DNA of 45,390 bases from Methanomethylophilus sp963631655. GTDB taxonomy: Archaea; Thermoplasmatota; Thermoplasmata; Methanomassiliicoccales; Methanomethylophilaceae. Location of the stretch: the NCBI GenBank assembly GCA_963631655.1, contig CAVGRR010000011.1:1-45390 (forward strand). Reading direction: 5' to 3'. Shown here piece after piece: positions 24,120 through 33,094 of the stretch. The notes under the pieces are model-generated. The model was not told where the DNA came from, did no database searches, and saw only the letters and a program-made list of their open reading frames with translations. Numbering within the stretch: the first letter of the stretch is position 1; each line of letters starts with the position of its first letter. A program made the translations under genes and the position numbers.

Positions 24120-24252
24120 TTTTTAAATCCTCCGTTAACGGGTACCATGGGCACCCCGAATGACTGACCATGGAATTCGCCTTATAAAATGTTACTCTTT
24201 GCCAGATATAAAAATCAATAAATAGCGTTCCAGGAATGGTAACGCGAATCAT

Positions 24253-24510
24253 ATGGACATTCTGGGTATTGTCGAAGGTATCACATCTGACGGACATGCT
24301 TTGGTCCGCTGCGAGAACGTTCCGGACCTGGGGGCCACCGTGTTCGACGGAAAACGCCGCATCGGCACGGTCAGAAGACTCCTCGGCCCCGTGGATTCCC
24401 CTTACGCCTCCGTGGCGGGCGACGGAATCGGCCGCGGACTCGAAGGCAGGAAAGTGTTCTTCGACGGTGGCAGGAATGGCCAGGCAAAGAAGAAGGGCCG
24501 TAGAAACTGA
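24253..24510 (+). CDS. gar1: H/ACA RNP component Gar1
   Basis: Protein of the H/ACA guide-RNA pseudouridylation complex (with Cbf5, Nop10 and L7Ae). The 85-residue product has the reductase/isomerase/EF-Tu-type barrel: GIVEGITSDGHALVRCENVPDLGATVFDGKRRIGTVRRLLGPVDSPYASV, with a basic tail. A+T-rich TATA-like elements upstream (24204-24226) imply a short or absent leader. It overlaps tfb by 35 bp; gar1-tfb linkage is common in archaea. Confidence 0.92.
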   Translation: MDILGIVEGITSDGHALVRCENVPDLGATVFDGKRRIGTVRRLLGPVDSPYASVAGDGIGRGLEGRKVFFDGGRNGQAKKKGRRN

Positions 24511-25300
24511 TTCCTGTCCGTACTGCAAGGTCGGACATCTGGTCCCGGATTCGGTCACCGGGGAGATATCCTGTTCCAACTGCGGCGCATTTTACAAGAA
24601 CGAGATCCTGGTCAGGAACAAGGCCGACAATGCTGAAAATACACCATCTGGCACTGTTGAACTCCGCTTCAGGAAATGGCAGAAACGTATCAGGGTCAGC
24701 AACGCCACGGAAAGGAATCTCGCCTTCGCCCTGTCCGAACTGGACCGGATCTCCACGGCAAGCGGACTTCCCCGCCAGGTGAGGGAATCCGCATCGGGAA
24801 TCTACAGAAAAGCCGTATCCCGCGGCCTGGTACGCGGAAGATCGATCGAAGTTCTCGCTGCAGCGTCGGTGTATGCAGCATGCCGCAGCCAGGGAATGCC
24901 CCGCACCATCGACGAGATAGCTGACGCCGCAGGCGTCGAAAAGAAGGGTCTGGGACGTACGTTCCGGTTCATCAGCAAAAGCCTGAGGCTCGACCTCCTT
25001 CCCGCCAAACCGCAGGACTATGTGCAGAGATACTGTTCGAAACTGAACCTGAACGAAGAGGTCTGGAACACTGCATTGGACATCCTGCAGAACGCGACCG
25101 AAAAGGGACTTGCATCCGGACTGGGGCCTGCAGGGATCGCCGCGGCAGCGGTCTATATAGCATCGCAGAAATGCAACGACCCCCGCTCCCAAAGGGAGGT
25201 CTCCGTGGCTGTCGGCATTTCAGAGGTCACGCTCAGAAGCAGATTCAAAGAACTGAAGGAAGGTCTCGGGATCGAGGTCGTTTTCGGAGGAACCGAATGA
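24476..25300 (+). CDS. tfb: Transcription initiation factor B (TFB)
   Basis: TFIIB homologue that bridges TBP-DNA and RNA polymerase. The 274-residue product has an N-terminal zinc ribbon (C14, C17, C33, C36), the B-finger/reader region, then two cyclin repeats (about residues 85-175 and 180-270) with VLAAASVYAACRSQGMPRTIDEIA and GLGPAGIAAAAVYIASQK, the second followed by the BRE-recognition helix VSEVTLRSR-like segment (GISEVTLRSRFKELKE). The ATG lies inside the end of gar1. Confidence 0.95.
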   Translation: MARQRRRAVETDSCPYCKVGHLVPDSVTGEISCSNCGAFYKNEILVRNKADNAENTPSGTVELRFRKWQKRIRVSNATERNLAFALSELDRISTASGLPRQVRESASGIYRKAVSRGLVRGRSIEVLAAASVYAACRSQGMPRTIDEIADAAGVEKKGLGRTFRFISKSLRLDLLPAKPQDYVQRYCSKLNLNEEVWNTALDILQNATEKGLASGLGPAGIAAAAVYIASQKCNDPRSQREVSVAVGISEVTLRSRFKELKEGLGIEVVFGGTE

Positions 25301-25848
25301 CGGCCGAACCATATATTCTGCTGGAAGGCAGTGCAGAGACCGCCTTCGAGTACACGGTCGCCGGCGGAATGACCGAACGTGATGCAGAGGAGTGGGAGGC
25401 CATGGACTCGAGATACGTCCTGGGAGAGAAGTGGCCTGCAGAGCTTTCCGGATCGGTAGACCTCCACCACAGAATGAACTACATGCGCAGAAGGGGATTG
25501 GGGTTCTCGTTCGTGGAAGTGAAAGACCCAGACATGAAAAATCTGATGGAAAACATCGATCCGGAACTCCCTCGGATCATAGCTGTTGCGTTGTCTGATT
25601 TCTATCAGAACGGAACCTCAAAACTGACCGACCTGCTTGAAAACGAGAGATCGGAACGTGTTTACAAACCTGTCAAAGAATTCCTTTTCCGTCTTGCAAA
25701 GAACAAAGGTATAGGATCCGATCCGGACGAACTTCTCAGAACAGCATACTTCAAGGCTGTGATGGCAGATAAGTTCGGCTGCACCTCGCTGGAAAAGACC
25801 GGTAGAGACTACCGTACCATTCTGATCCTTCAGATCGAATGTCTCTGA
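25297..25848 (+). CDS. Hypothetical protein in the gar1-tfb operon, 183 residues
   Basis: No family recognised. It overlaps the tfb stop by 4 bp (ATGA) and so is translated with TFB. It is acidic, soluble and largely helical, with paired segments such as LLENERSERVYKPVKEFLFRLAKNKGIGSDPDELLRTAYFKA. There are no cysteine clusters or nucleotide motifs. A role near transcription or RNA modification is only suggested by position. It converges on endA with a 2-bp gap. Confidence 0.7.
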   Translation: MTAEPYILLEGSAETAFEYTVAGGMTERDAEEWEAMDSRYVLGEKWPAELSGSVDLHHRMNYMRRRGLGFSFVEVKDPDMKNLMENIDPELPRIIAVALSDFYQNGTSKLTDLLENERSERVYKPVKEFLFRLAKNKGIGSDPDELLRTAYFKAVMADKFGCTSLEKTGRDYRTILILQIECL

Positions 25849-25850
25849 CC

Positions 25851-26900
25851 TCAGGGACGGAACCATTTGAATTCCAGATATTCCGTCTCTTTGCTGACCC
25901 TGCAGAAAAGGATCTGCTTCTTCACTCCGCCCGAAAGACGAACGGTACGGGAGATGTCGGGCCACAGTGCCAGCATCGATGCCGGAACCGCATGCACCAG
26001 GTAACGGGCATGGCATTCGTCAGGCGATTTCTCGTAGACCCTGAAGTGGGTTCCGTACTTGAACCCGGTCTTGACCACAAGGCCTCTGCGCCTGAGGTCG
26101 GTGTACGCCTTCAGGCGGAGCCTGAACTCGTCCTGGTTCTTCTCCCCGAGGGAGATCAGGGCCTGTTCGGAAAGGCGATTCCCGTTGGAATCATAGAGGA
26201 TCAGTTCACCTGTATGCAGCAGATAGCACCCTTCGATCATGGACAGCTGAAGCACACCCTGCATCGGCTTTCCGTAGAACGCGGTGGCGTGGATGGCCTC
26301 GCTCTGCGCCTCGTCGAAGACGAAGATCCTGTCCGATATGAGCATTCCCTCGACAGGATTTTCCAACTTGCTGGCACATATACTTCCGGTGGGGTCGAGC
26401 ACGGCCATCTTGTAATAGGTGATGTCCCCCTCCTCATCCACGACGGCGTAGAGGAGCTGCTTTCCCCTGTCCTCGCTCTGTGCGACCTCATCGAGGAATT
26501 CGTTGATGTTCAGGGCGGAACGCTCGGAGACCGCACACACCATGTAAAGGGGTGCGGACTTGGACGGCGACATCCCGCGGGGGTAGACACGGAGATCGAA
26601 ACTGCCCGACTCCGGTTTCACGATGAATCCTCTCTCGCGGAGATCTTTGAAGACAAGATATTTGATATCGAAATCGTCGACCTGACCGGATGCGTATTCG
26701 AAAAGGGCGTTGAACGGGACCGTCTTCTTGCCCTGTTTCACTTCCAGGCGGTTGCACTGTACAAGGAAGGCCGCCTCCACAAGGTCCAGCTCCAACGAGC
26801 CTCCGCTCAGGGGATATCCGAAATTGCCCTTGCTGAAGGTCTGACTGGCCTCGCGGACATCGTTTATGAAGACTGAACTGTCCTTAAGTTCGCCTGGCAT
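25851..26900 (-). CDS. endA: tRNA-splicing endonuclease EndA (two-repeat form)
   Basis: Cuts introns at bulge-helix-bulge motifs in pre-tRNA. At 349 residues it is the fused two-repeat type. The C-terminal repeat carries the catalytic triad: Tyr ~289 in GTHFRVYE, His ~297 in ECHARYLVHAVP, and Lys ~327 in LSGGVKKQILF. The N-terminal repeat (GFIVKPESGSFDLRVYPRG) keeps the fold but lacks the triad. The ATG at 26900 follows a TATA-like GTTATATC (26923-26930) at leaderless spacing. Confidence 0.92.
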   Translation of the reverse strand: MPGELKDSSVFINDVREASQTFSKGNFGYPLSGGSLELDLVEAAFLVQCNRLEVKQGKKTVPFNALFEYASGQVDDFDIKYLVFKDLRERGFIVKPESGSFDLRVYPRGMSPSKSAPLYMVCAVSERSALNINEFLDEVAQSEDRGKQLLYAVVDEEGDITYYKMAVLDPTGSICASKLENPVEGMLISDRIFVFDEAQSEAIHATAFYGKPMQGVLQLSMIEGCYLLHTGELILYDSNGNRLSEQALISLGEKNQDEFRLRLKAYTDLRRRGLVVKTGFKYGTHFRVYEKSPDECHARYLVHAVPASMLALWPDISRTVRLSGGVKKQILFCRVSKETEYLEFKWFRP

Positions 26901-26986
26901 AAGTTGCACAATCCGTCCCGCCGATATAACGATTATTGAATAATGGAACGAACGACGGTTCCTTCCAAATACCATGTAAAATAGAT

Positions 26987-26998
26987 AGGTTTTTATAG
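26987..26998 (+). promoter_or_regulatory. TATA element for the ArsR-cdc48 unit
   Basis: AGGTTTTTATAG about 65 nt before the ATG at 27058. The leader would carry AGGAG 8-9 nt before the start. Confidence 0.5.
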
Positions 26999-27057
26999 AA
27001 GTTTAAACTATGTAACCTTTAGTTGTAAACCGAGAGTGAACAACAGGAGAACAATCA

Positions 27058-27699
27058 ATGATCGGTATGGATAGCATACTGGCCGTGGTGGAGAACCCCA
27101 CAAGGAGAAAGATCCTCCAGGCCGTGGTAAAGGAGCCGCACTATCCCCTTCAGCTATCCAAAGAACTGGGGATCAGCCAGCAGGCGATCGTGAAGAATCT
27201 GAATCTGATGGAGAAGGAAGGCCTGGTCACAAGCTACCGCCAGAGCAGCGACAGAGGGCCTGAAAGGATCTTCTACAAACCCAGTTCGGAGTTCACCATC
27301 ACCATCGACATGCGCAACAACATGTTCGAGGTCCGGATGATCCCAATAGAGGATGGTGCAAAAGACAAAACAGCAAAAGACCCAGACACTGAAAAGACAA
27401 CAGAGGAACAGAAGCTGGAGGCGGTCCGTGCCAGGATATCCCAGATAGACCGCCAGATCTCCGAGTTCGACCGCCGCAGGGCGAAACTGGTCAGAGAGCG
27501 TAACGATCTCATCGACGAGTTCCTCCACATGGCGGACCTGGACAACCTGGGCTATCAGCACAGAGAACTGCTCTATGACATGCTGAACAGACCCAACTGG
27601 AGTTCCGAAGAGATGTCGAAGAACATGGGATTCAATGAGAATACAATATCGAAAATGATCGATGAGATCCTGCAGTTCTGCAGGTCAATGGACAGGTGA
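27058..27699 (+). CDS. ArsR-family winged-helix regulator
   Basis: A 213-residue DNA-binding protein. An N-terminal winged helix (residues ~8-70: ENPTRRKILQAVVKEPHYPLQLSKELGISQQAIVKNL..) is followed by a strand-rich segment, then a long coiled coil (~115-155, EEQKLEAVRARISQIDRQISEFDRRR...). A second HTH-like C-terminal unit (NRPNWSSEEMSKNMGFNENTISKMIDEI) completes it. It resembles archaeal ArsR-type regulators with coiled-coil dimerisation. The stop overlaps the cdc48 leader, so cdc48 may be co-transcribed or regulated by it. Confidence 0.87.
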   Translation: MIGMDSILAVVENPTRRKILQAVVKEPHYPLQLSKELGISQQAIVKNLNLMEKEGLVTSYRQSSDRGPERIFYKPSSEFTITIDMRNNMFEVRMIPIEDGAKDKTAKDPDTEKTTEEQKLEAVRARISQIDRQISEFDRRRAKLVRERNDLIDEFLHMADLDNLGYQHRELLYDMLNRPNWSSEEMSKNMGFNENTISKMIDEILQFCRSMDR

Positions 27700-27704
27700 T
27701 GAAT

Positions 27705-29876
27705 ATGGCCAATGAAAAAGCGATCAAGGTTGCGGAATTGAAACCGGGAGAGGCCGGCAGAGGCGTCGCCAGGCTCGATCCCGCCCTTATGAACATCCTG
27801 AACATCAAGGTCGGCGACATAGCAGTCGTCAACGGCAACAAGAAGACCGCCGTGAAGATACTCAGCGGTCCCGCGGAGGATACGAACCGCGGAATAATCA
27901 GGCTTGACGGATCCACAAGGCGTAACGCTGGCACATCATTGGATGAGAGGGTCGACGTCAAACTCGCAGAGGCGAAAGAGGCGGTGAAGATCACCTTCTC
28001 GCCCACAGAGGAATCCAACCTCATCGGTGGCGGAGACTACCTCGCACAAGTGCTGGTCGGACGTGCCTTCGTCAAAGGGGATATGCTCACCCTGAACTTC
28101 ATGGGCAACAAGATCGACCTGGTGGTCACATCCTTCAGCCCTACGGCCGAGGCCTGTGTCATGGGTCCCTCCACCCAGGTGAAGATCAGCGACAAGCCGA
28201 TCTCGAAGGAGAACATGGACGTCCCGAAGGTGTCCTACGACGATGTGGGGGGTCTCGGCGACGTCATCAGTCAGATAAGGGAGATGGTCGAGCTTCCGCT
28301 CAAACACCCTGAACTCTTCAAGAGGTTGGGTATCGATGCTCCTAAAGGTGTCCTCCTCCACGGACCGCCGGGAACCGGTAAGACCATGCTCGCAAAGGCT
28401 GTGGCCGGTGAGACCAGCAGCAACTTTATCTCGATCGGCGGACCTGAGATCATGAGCAAATTCTACGGGGAATCCGAGGAGAAGCTCAGAGAGATCTTCA
28501 AGAACGCCGAAGAGAACTCACCCAGTATCATCTTCATCGATGAGATTGACTCCATCGCCCCCAAAAGGGACGAGGTGCAGGGAGAGGCGGAGCGCCGTAT
28601 CGTCGCCCAGCTGCTGTCCCTGATGGACGGTCTGAAATCGAGAGGAAAAGTAGTGATCATCGGTGCCACCAACAGGCCAAACTCCATCGATGAGGCTCTC
28701 AGAAGGCCGGGAAGGTTCGACAGGGAGATCGAAATCGGAGTGCCTGATGTCCACGGACGTCTGGAGATCCTTCAGATCCATACCCGCGGTATGCCTCTGA
28801 CCAGCGATGTCGACCTCAACAAGATCGCGGAGAAGACCCACGGATATGTGGGCGCAGACCTCGCCGCCCTGTGCAGGGAGGCCGCAATGGCCGCACTCAG
28901 AAGGGTGCTGCCCGACGTGAACACCGACGACGACACCATCCCCACCGAGGTGCTGAACAAGATCTCGGTCGAGATGGAGGACTTCAAGAACGCCATGAAG
29001 GGCCTGCAGCCTTCCACCATGCGTGAGGTGCTCATCGAGAAGCCCAACGTGAAATGGGACGACATAGGCGCCCTCGCAGAAGCGAAACAGGAGCTCAAGG
29101 AAGCGGTGGAATGGCCTCTAAAGTACGGAAAGGTGTTCGCACACATGAACGCCAAACCGCCGAAGGGAATCCTGCTGTACGGTCCTCCCGGCACCGGTAA
29201 GACATTGCTTGCAAAAGCGGTGGCGACCGAATCGGAGGCCAACTTCATCTCGGTGAAGGGGCCGGAATTCCTGAACAAATGGGTCGGAGAATCCGAAAAG
29301 GCCGTACGTGAGACATTCAGGAAGGCGAGACAGGCATCGCCCTGCGTCATCTTCATGGATGAGATCGACTCCATAGTACCCGTGAGGGGCACCGGAGGAG
29401 ACAGCAATGTCACCGAACGTGTGGTGTCCCAGATGCTCACGGAACTCGACGGTCTCGAGCCTATGAACGACGTCGTGGTCATCGCCGCCACCAACCGTCC
29501 CGACATGATCGATCCCGCCCTGCTGAGACCGGGAAGGTTCGACAAATCGATATGCGTAGGTCCTCCCGACAAGGAATCCAGGAAGTCAATCTTCCAGATC
29601 CACACCCGCGGAAAGCCTCTGGCCGACGATGTGGACCTCGATGTCCTGGCCGATAAGACCGAGAACTGCACCGGTGCCGACATCTCCGCCATATGCAACG
29701 AGGCCGTCATGACCGCCGTCAGACGCCTGGTCGCCGGCGGAAAGGAGCCGACGCAGGAGGAGATCGACGGATGCAAAGTCACCATGGCCGACATGCTCGG
29801 TGCGGTCGACAAATTCGGTCCGAAGGTCGCAGACCGTATCAAGGAATACGGCAAGACGAGCATCTACCACAACTGA
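27705..29876 (+). CDS. CDC48/VCP AAA+ ATPase
   Basis: Hexameric double-AAA unfoldase of 723 residues. The N-terminal double-psi barrel/CDC48-N domain (1-~180, GRGVARLDPALMNILNIKVGDIAVV) is followed by D1 with GPPGTGKT near residue 219 and Walker B IIFIDEIDSIAP. D2 has GPPGTGKT near 493 and Walker B VIFMDEIDSIVP. Both SRH regions (ATNRPNSIDEALRRPGRFDREI; ATNRPDMIDPALLRPGRFDK) contain arginine fingers. In archaea it feeds substrates to the proteasome. It starts 5 bp after the ArsR-type gene. Confidence 0.95.
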   Translation: MANEKAIKVAELKPGEAGRGVARLDPALMNILNIKVGDIAVVNGNKKTAVKILSGPAEDTNRGIIRLDGSTRRNAGTSLDERVDVKLAEAKEAVKITFSPTEESNLIGGGDYLAQVLVGRAFVKGDMLTLNFMGNKIDLVVTSFSPTAEACVMGPSTQVKISDKPISKENMDVPKVSYDDVGGLGDVISQIREMVELPLKHPELFKRLGIDAPKGVLLHGPPGTGKTMLAKAVAGETSSNFISIGGPEIMSKFYGESEEKLREIFKNAEENSPSIIFIDEIDSIAPKRDEVQGEAERRIVAQLLSLMDGLKSRGKVVIIGATNRPNSIDEALRRPGRFDREIEIGVPDVHGRLEILQIHTRGMPLTSDVDLNKIAEKTHGYVGADLAALCREAAMAALRRVLPDVNTDDDTIPTEVLNKISVEMEDFKNAMKGLQPSTMREVLIEKPNVKWDDIGALAEAKQELKEAVEWPLKYGKVFAHMNAKPPKGILLYGPPGTGKTLLAKAVATESEANFISVKGPEFLNKWVGESEKAVRETFRKARQASPCVIFMDEIDSIVPVRGTGGDSNVTERVVSQMLTELDGLEPMNDVVVIAATNRPDMIDPALLRPGRFDKSICVGPPDKESRKSIFQIHTRGKPLADDVDLDVLADKTENCTGADISAICNEAVMTAVRRLVAGGKEPTQEEIDGCKVTMADMLGAVDKFGPKVADRIKEYGKTSIYHN

Positions 29877-29910
29877 CCGGCGAGCCCGAAAAGGCCTGCT
29901 GGCACATTAC

Positions 29911-29930
29911 ATCCGGGAGAAATCCCGGAT
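29911..29930. terminator. GNRA-loop hairpin after cdc48
   Basis: ATCCGGGA-GAAA-TCCCGGAT, an 8-bp perfect stem closed by a GAAA tetraloop, 35 bp after the cdc48 stop and 10 bp before the next TATA box. No U-tract follows. Confidence 0.45.
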
Positions 29931-29938
29931 TAAAACAC

Positions 29939-29948
29939 CTTATATAGA
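29939..29948 (+). promoter_or_regulatory. TATA element for the HTH/TraB-like/CPBP operon
   Basis: CTTATATAGA centred about 28 nt before the ATG at 29971: a leaderless transcript. Confidence 0.6.
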
Positions 29949-29970
29949 AGAATATTCATTTTTTTGACCA

Positions 29971-30924
29971 ATGACAAGAGAGGATATGATTAACACCACT
30001 CGTTCGATCCTGGCGAGAGCGGGTTTTGATATTTCCTCTGCGATAAACATCAGAAGCATCTGCTTCGACATCGTCGGAAGGAAAGACAAGACACTGCTCA
30101 TCATTAAGGTACTGTCGAACGTCGACGCATTCTCACACGAAAATGCAGATGAGATGAAGATCATGGCCGAAGCCCTGGATGCGAACCCCCTGATCATCGG
30201 GGAGGCTTCGAGCTCCGGTCCGCTGGAGGAAGGGATCGTCTATACAAGATTCAAGATTCCCATCGTCTCCAACAAGACCCTGGCGGAACACCTCCTGGAA
30301 GAGGTCCCTCCGTTCATATTCGCAGCCCCCGGCGGACTTTATGTGAAGATCGACAGTGATGTGCTCAAGGAACTCCGTGAGGAACGTGGCATCAGCCTCG
30401 GTACCCTGGCGGAGACCGCAGGCGTCTCCAGACGTACGATCCAGATGTACGAGAAGGGAATGGGCGCCATGATAGATGCCGCACTCCGTCTCGAAGAATA
30501 TCTTGACGCCCAGATCATCCAGCCTCTGGATCCCTTCGAATACAAGAAGGACGATTCTACTGCTGTGCACGAGATCAGTGTAGGCGGAAGCACCGGCTCC
30601 CAGAGGCTGGACCGTCTCCTCAACATCGGATTCGCCATCACCCCCATCATAAGGGGTCCGTTCGAGGCCATTTCCAAGGACGCCGGACATGACACCGTGG
30701 TGCTCACCGGCCTGGACACCGACAAGACGAAGGTCATCCAGAAGGCACTCATCGCCGCCGAACTGTCGAATCTTTCCAACAGACCATCGGTCATGATCGT
30801 GGAGAAGAAGCACACCTCGGACAATATCGGATCCACCGCACTCATCACCGATGATGAACTGAAGAAGATCGATGACAAAACCTCCTTCACTGACATGGTC
30901 CTTTCCCGGAGTTCGAAGAAATGA
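29971..30924 (+). CDS. HTH-type transcriptional regulator (COG1395-like)
   Basis: A 317-residue archaeal regulator. The N-terminal domain (residues 1-~110) resembles a nuclease-like fold: FDIVGRKDKTLLIIKVLSNVDAFS. An XRE-type helix-turn-helix follows at ~129-175 (LKELREERGISLGTLAETAGVSRRTIQMYEKG). The C-terminal half (RLLNIGFAITPIIRGPFEAIS...) is a ligand-like domain. Target genes are unknown. It is the first gene of a three-gene unit; the next gene overlaps by 4 bp (ATGA). Confidence 0.85.
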   Translation: MTREDMINTTRSILARAGFDISSAINIRSICFDIVGRKDKTLLIIKVLSNVDAFSHENADEMKIMAEALDANPLIIGEASSSGPLEEGIVYTRFKIPIVSNKTLAEHLLEEVPPFIFAAPGGLYVKIDSDVLKELREERGISLGTLAETAGVSRRTIQMYEKGMGAMIDAALRLEEYLDAQIIQPLDPFEYKKDDSTAVHEISVGGSTGSQRLDRLLNIGFAITPIIRGPFEAISKDAGHDTVVLTGLDTDKTKVIQKALIAAELSNLSNRPSVMIVEKKHTSDNIGSTALITDDELKKIDDKTSFTDMVLSRSSKK

Positions 30925-31547
30925 TCTCGCTCACGATCGGAAAGTGCGCGGTGAACATCCTCCCCGTGGTCAACGGACTTGTCTCCGAAGCGGAGAAGGT
31001 CAAGAACGAATACGGAAAATACGAGGCGTATGCGGCATCTCTGGGTATTGAAGCATTACAGGCACTGAAACAGAGGGAATCCATCGGTGTCGATGACATC
31101 GAGGTGAGCGAGCTTGATATCGCCTACGCCAAGAAGATGTCCGTTTTCGGAGAGATCCAGGTGCCCTCACCCGCATTCTGCGAACTTGTCGACCGCTGTG
31201 CCGCCGACGGGACCCAGGTCATCGCCTTGGACATGAACGATACCGAGTTCGATGATGCGTATCTCGAATGCGTGAGTGCCGTGGAATTCACCACGGTCCA
31301 CCGTCTTGCCAAAAAAGGTTATGCCGCAAAGATGGACGAGTCCTCTCCGGAGGCCCTTGCCCTCGATTGGGACAGGTGGGTGTCCAAAAAGAAGGGTTTC
31401 GGCAGATTGGACAAGCTGCGTGAGAAACACATCGCCGAAGAACTCATGGATATAGCAAAATACCGCACCTCCATACTGGCCGTCATTGAGGTCGAAAGGG
31501 TCAACGGGATCCTTGAGATTCTGAAGGTTAACGGTTATGCAGCCTGA
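30921..31547 (+). CDS. Possible TraB/PrgY-like protein
   Basis: A 208-residue soluble protein. The C-terminal part KLREKHIAEELMDIAKYRTSILAVIEVERVNGILEIL resembles the ERxxxMA...VVGxGHxxGI end of the TraB/PrgY/GumN family, though the GxGH glycines are not kept (IEVERV). TVHRLAKKGYAAK and VIALDMNDTEFDDAY are also compatible. I consider this a distant relation, not a firm assignment. It is coupled to the HTH regulator upstream and overlaps the CPBP protease gene downstream by 11 bp. Confidence 0.6.
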   Translation: MISLTIGKCAVNILPVVNGLVSEAEKVKNEYGKYEAYAASLGIEALQALKQRESIGVDDIEVSELDIAYAKKMSVFGEIQVPSPAFCELVDRCAADGTQVIALDMNDTEFDDAYLECVSAVEFTTVHRLAKKGYAAKMDESSPEALALDWDRWVSKKKGFGRLDKLREKHIAEELMDIAKYRTSILAVIEVERVNGILEILKVNGYAA

Positions 31548-32655
31548 ATGTCCGATGTGCCAGATGTGGAAACAACGCGGTGCGAAATTCTGTGGTAACT
31601 GCGGAAGATCGCTCTCTGATGTCCCGACCATTATCGTCTCCGACCGTCCCACTGCAACGGTGTACGCGGCCGGAACCGACCCTGAGAAGAAAGGGCCGCA
31701 CACTCCGTCGATCCTCCGTCTCTCCGTGATCATATGCGTCATGGTTGTGACCCTGATCGTGGCCAACAACACCATCCTCTCGGTAGCGTTCTTCGACCGT
31801 ATCGTGGATGACTGTTCCGTGTTACGGTTCTCGTTCAGCCTGTCGTACGGATTCGGGGATATCGTCCTGTTCAAGTATCATGGTATGGGCACTGCGATCG
31901 CCCTGGCACTGTGCCTTATCGTCGAAGGATTGTTCCTGGCATATGCTCTTCTCAGGTTCTTCAAAGCACTCAACAGAGAAAAGACCCAGGCAGACGGATT
32001 GTGCGTCGAACACACCGGATTGTCAGCGGCCTCCAGCGGTCTTGCTGTCTCTCTGATTCTCAGTGTGATCCTGCTCAGTATCACAGCCGCAAGCGGCAGT
32101 GCCGCGGATTCGAGCTGGATGTCCAAATACACCGACCTGCAGATGATCTTCATGCTGACCAAGGCCGGTCTCGAGGAGGAGATCATACTCAGGCTTGTCT
32201 GGATCGGCATTCCGATGATGATCATCGCCCTTGCGGTCAACAAGGACAGACGTTCATGGCAGTATCTGATGGGCGGATTCGGAATGTCCAAAGTGGCCAT
32301 CATTCTGATACTCTTCTCATCGATTTTATTCGGTCTGGCACATTTGGACGGATGGGGCTGGGGAAAGGTTCCGAGTGCCACCATCGGCGGATTGATCTTC
32401 GGATACCTTTACGTCGAATACGGACTTTACGCCGCAGTTCTGGCACATACCGCAAATGACACCATGACCACTCTGCTGTACTCGTTCGGACAGGGCGTGG
32501 AAGTATTGGCGATGCTGTTGCTTCTGCTCCTGGGATTCGTCATCCTGATCTACTGGGTCCTCAAAATAAGCGGACTGAAGAACAAGGTCGAAGATATGCC
32601 GCTGTTCCCCGGAAAACTGGAAACCAACCTGCTGGAACAGTGGGGCCGCCACTGA
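31537..32655 (+). CDS. CPBP (CAAX-type) membrane protease with N-terminal zinc ribbon
   Basis: A 372-residue integral membrane protein. The N-terminus is a cytosolic zinc ribbon (CPMCQ...CGNCG, residues 5-23). About eight hydrophobic helices follow. The CPBP/Abi glutamic protease motifs are GLEEEIILRLVWIG (EExxxR), FGLAHLDGW and VLAHTANDT. Family members process prenylated proteins or act in membrane-protein handling; the substrate here is unknown. It is the last gene of its operon and converges directly on the UPF0201 gene. Confidence 0.87.
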   Translation: MQPECPMCQMWKQRGAKFCGNCGRSLSDVPTIIVSDRPTATVYAAGTDPEKKGPHTPSILRLSVIICVMVVTLIVANNTILSVAFFDRIVDDCSVLRFSFSLSYGFGDIVLFKYHGMGTAIALALCLIVEGLFLAYALLRFFKALNREKTQADGLCVEHTGLSAASSGLAVSLILSVILLSITAASGSAADSSWMSKYTDLQMIFMLTKAGLEEEIILRLVWIGIPMMIIALAVNKDRRSWQYLMGGFGMSKVAIILILFSSILFGLAHLDGWGWGKVPSATIGGLIFGYLYVEYGLYAAVLAHTANDTMTTLLYSFGQGVEVLAMLLLLLLGFVILIYWVLKISGLKNKVEDMPLFPGKLETNLLEQWGRH

Positions 32656-33045
32656 TCAATGGACTTCTTCGCCGTTGACGGTCATCGGTGCCACACGGTC
32701 AATGAGGGCTTCGATGTCATCCGTTTGAACAGTCACGGAAATGGTCCCGAGAGCGGTGCGGTAATCCACGAAGGAGACCTTTCCGACGGTGGCGACCTGC
32801 TTGTTCAGGTTGAAGATGGTCCTGTCGGATTTGCCACGCATACCCCTCTGCATCTGGTTGCGTGCGGTATCGAGGATCTTCTGTTTGCGGATCAGTTTGG
32901 AAAAAGTATCGAGGTCTGCCTGTCCGGACATCTTTCCGTCGCCCTCTTCCAGGACAGCAGTGGGAAAGATATTGAGCAATGCAGAACGGATCTTCTCCGG
33001 ATCCTCACTGGGAAATACAGGGCATGACACCTCGACCGATACCAT
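32656..33045 (-). CDS. UPF0201 / COG1325 RNA-binding-like protein
   Basis: A 129-residue archaeal protein of UPF0201, listed in COGs as a predicted exosome-related factor. The family pattern is clear: CPVFPSEDPEKIRSALLNIFP, FSKLIRKQKILDTARNQMQRG, FNLNKQVATVGKVSFVD and GTISVTVQTDDIEALIDRVAP. ATG 33045 is the conserved start. It is divergent from DP1; one TATA-like element between them fits both genes. Confidence 0.88.
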   Translation of the reverse strand: MVSVEVSCPVFPSEDPEKIRSALLNIFPTAVLEEGDGKMSGQADLDTFSKLIRKQKILDTARNQMQRGMRGKSDRTIFNLNKQVATVGKVSFVDYRTALGTISVTVQTDDIEALIDRVAPMTVNGEEVH

Positions 33046-33063
33046 AAGATGGAATCTGCTAAC

Positions 33064-33074
33064 CAATATAAATC
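33064..33074. promoter_or_regulatory. Shared bidirectional TATA element, UPF0201 / DP1
   Basis: CAATATAAATC, readable as a TATA box on both strands. It is centred about 24 nt from the ATG at 33045 and 26 nt from the ATG at 33095, so both divergent genes could be leaderless transcripts from one element. Confidence 0.5.
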
Positions 33075-33094
33075 AGCAATCCTATCCGAGGAGA

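Noticed and set aside
22788..24167. 459-residue plus-strand open frame across guaAB, purE and the membrane protein gene
   Set aside because: It crosses three convincing minus-strand genes and two promoters; it is a coincidental open frame.
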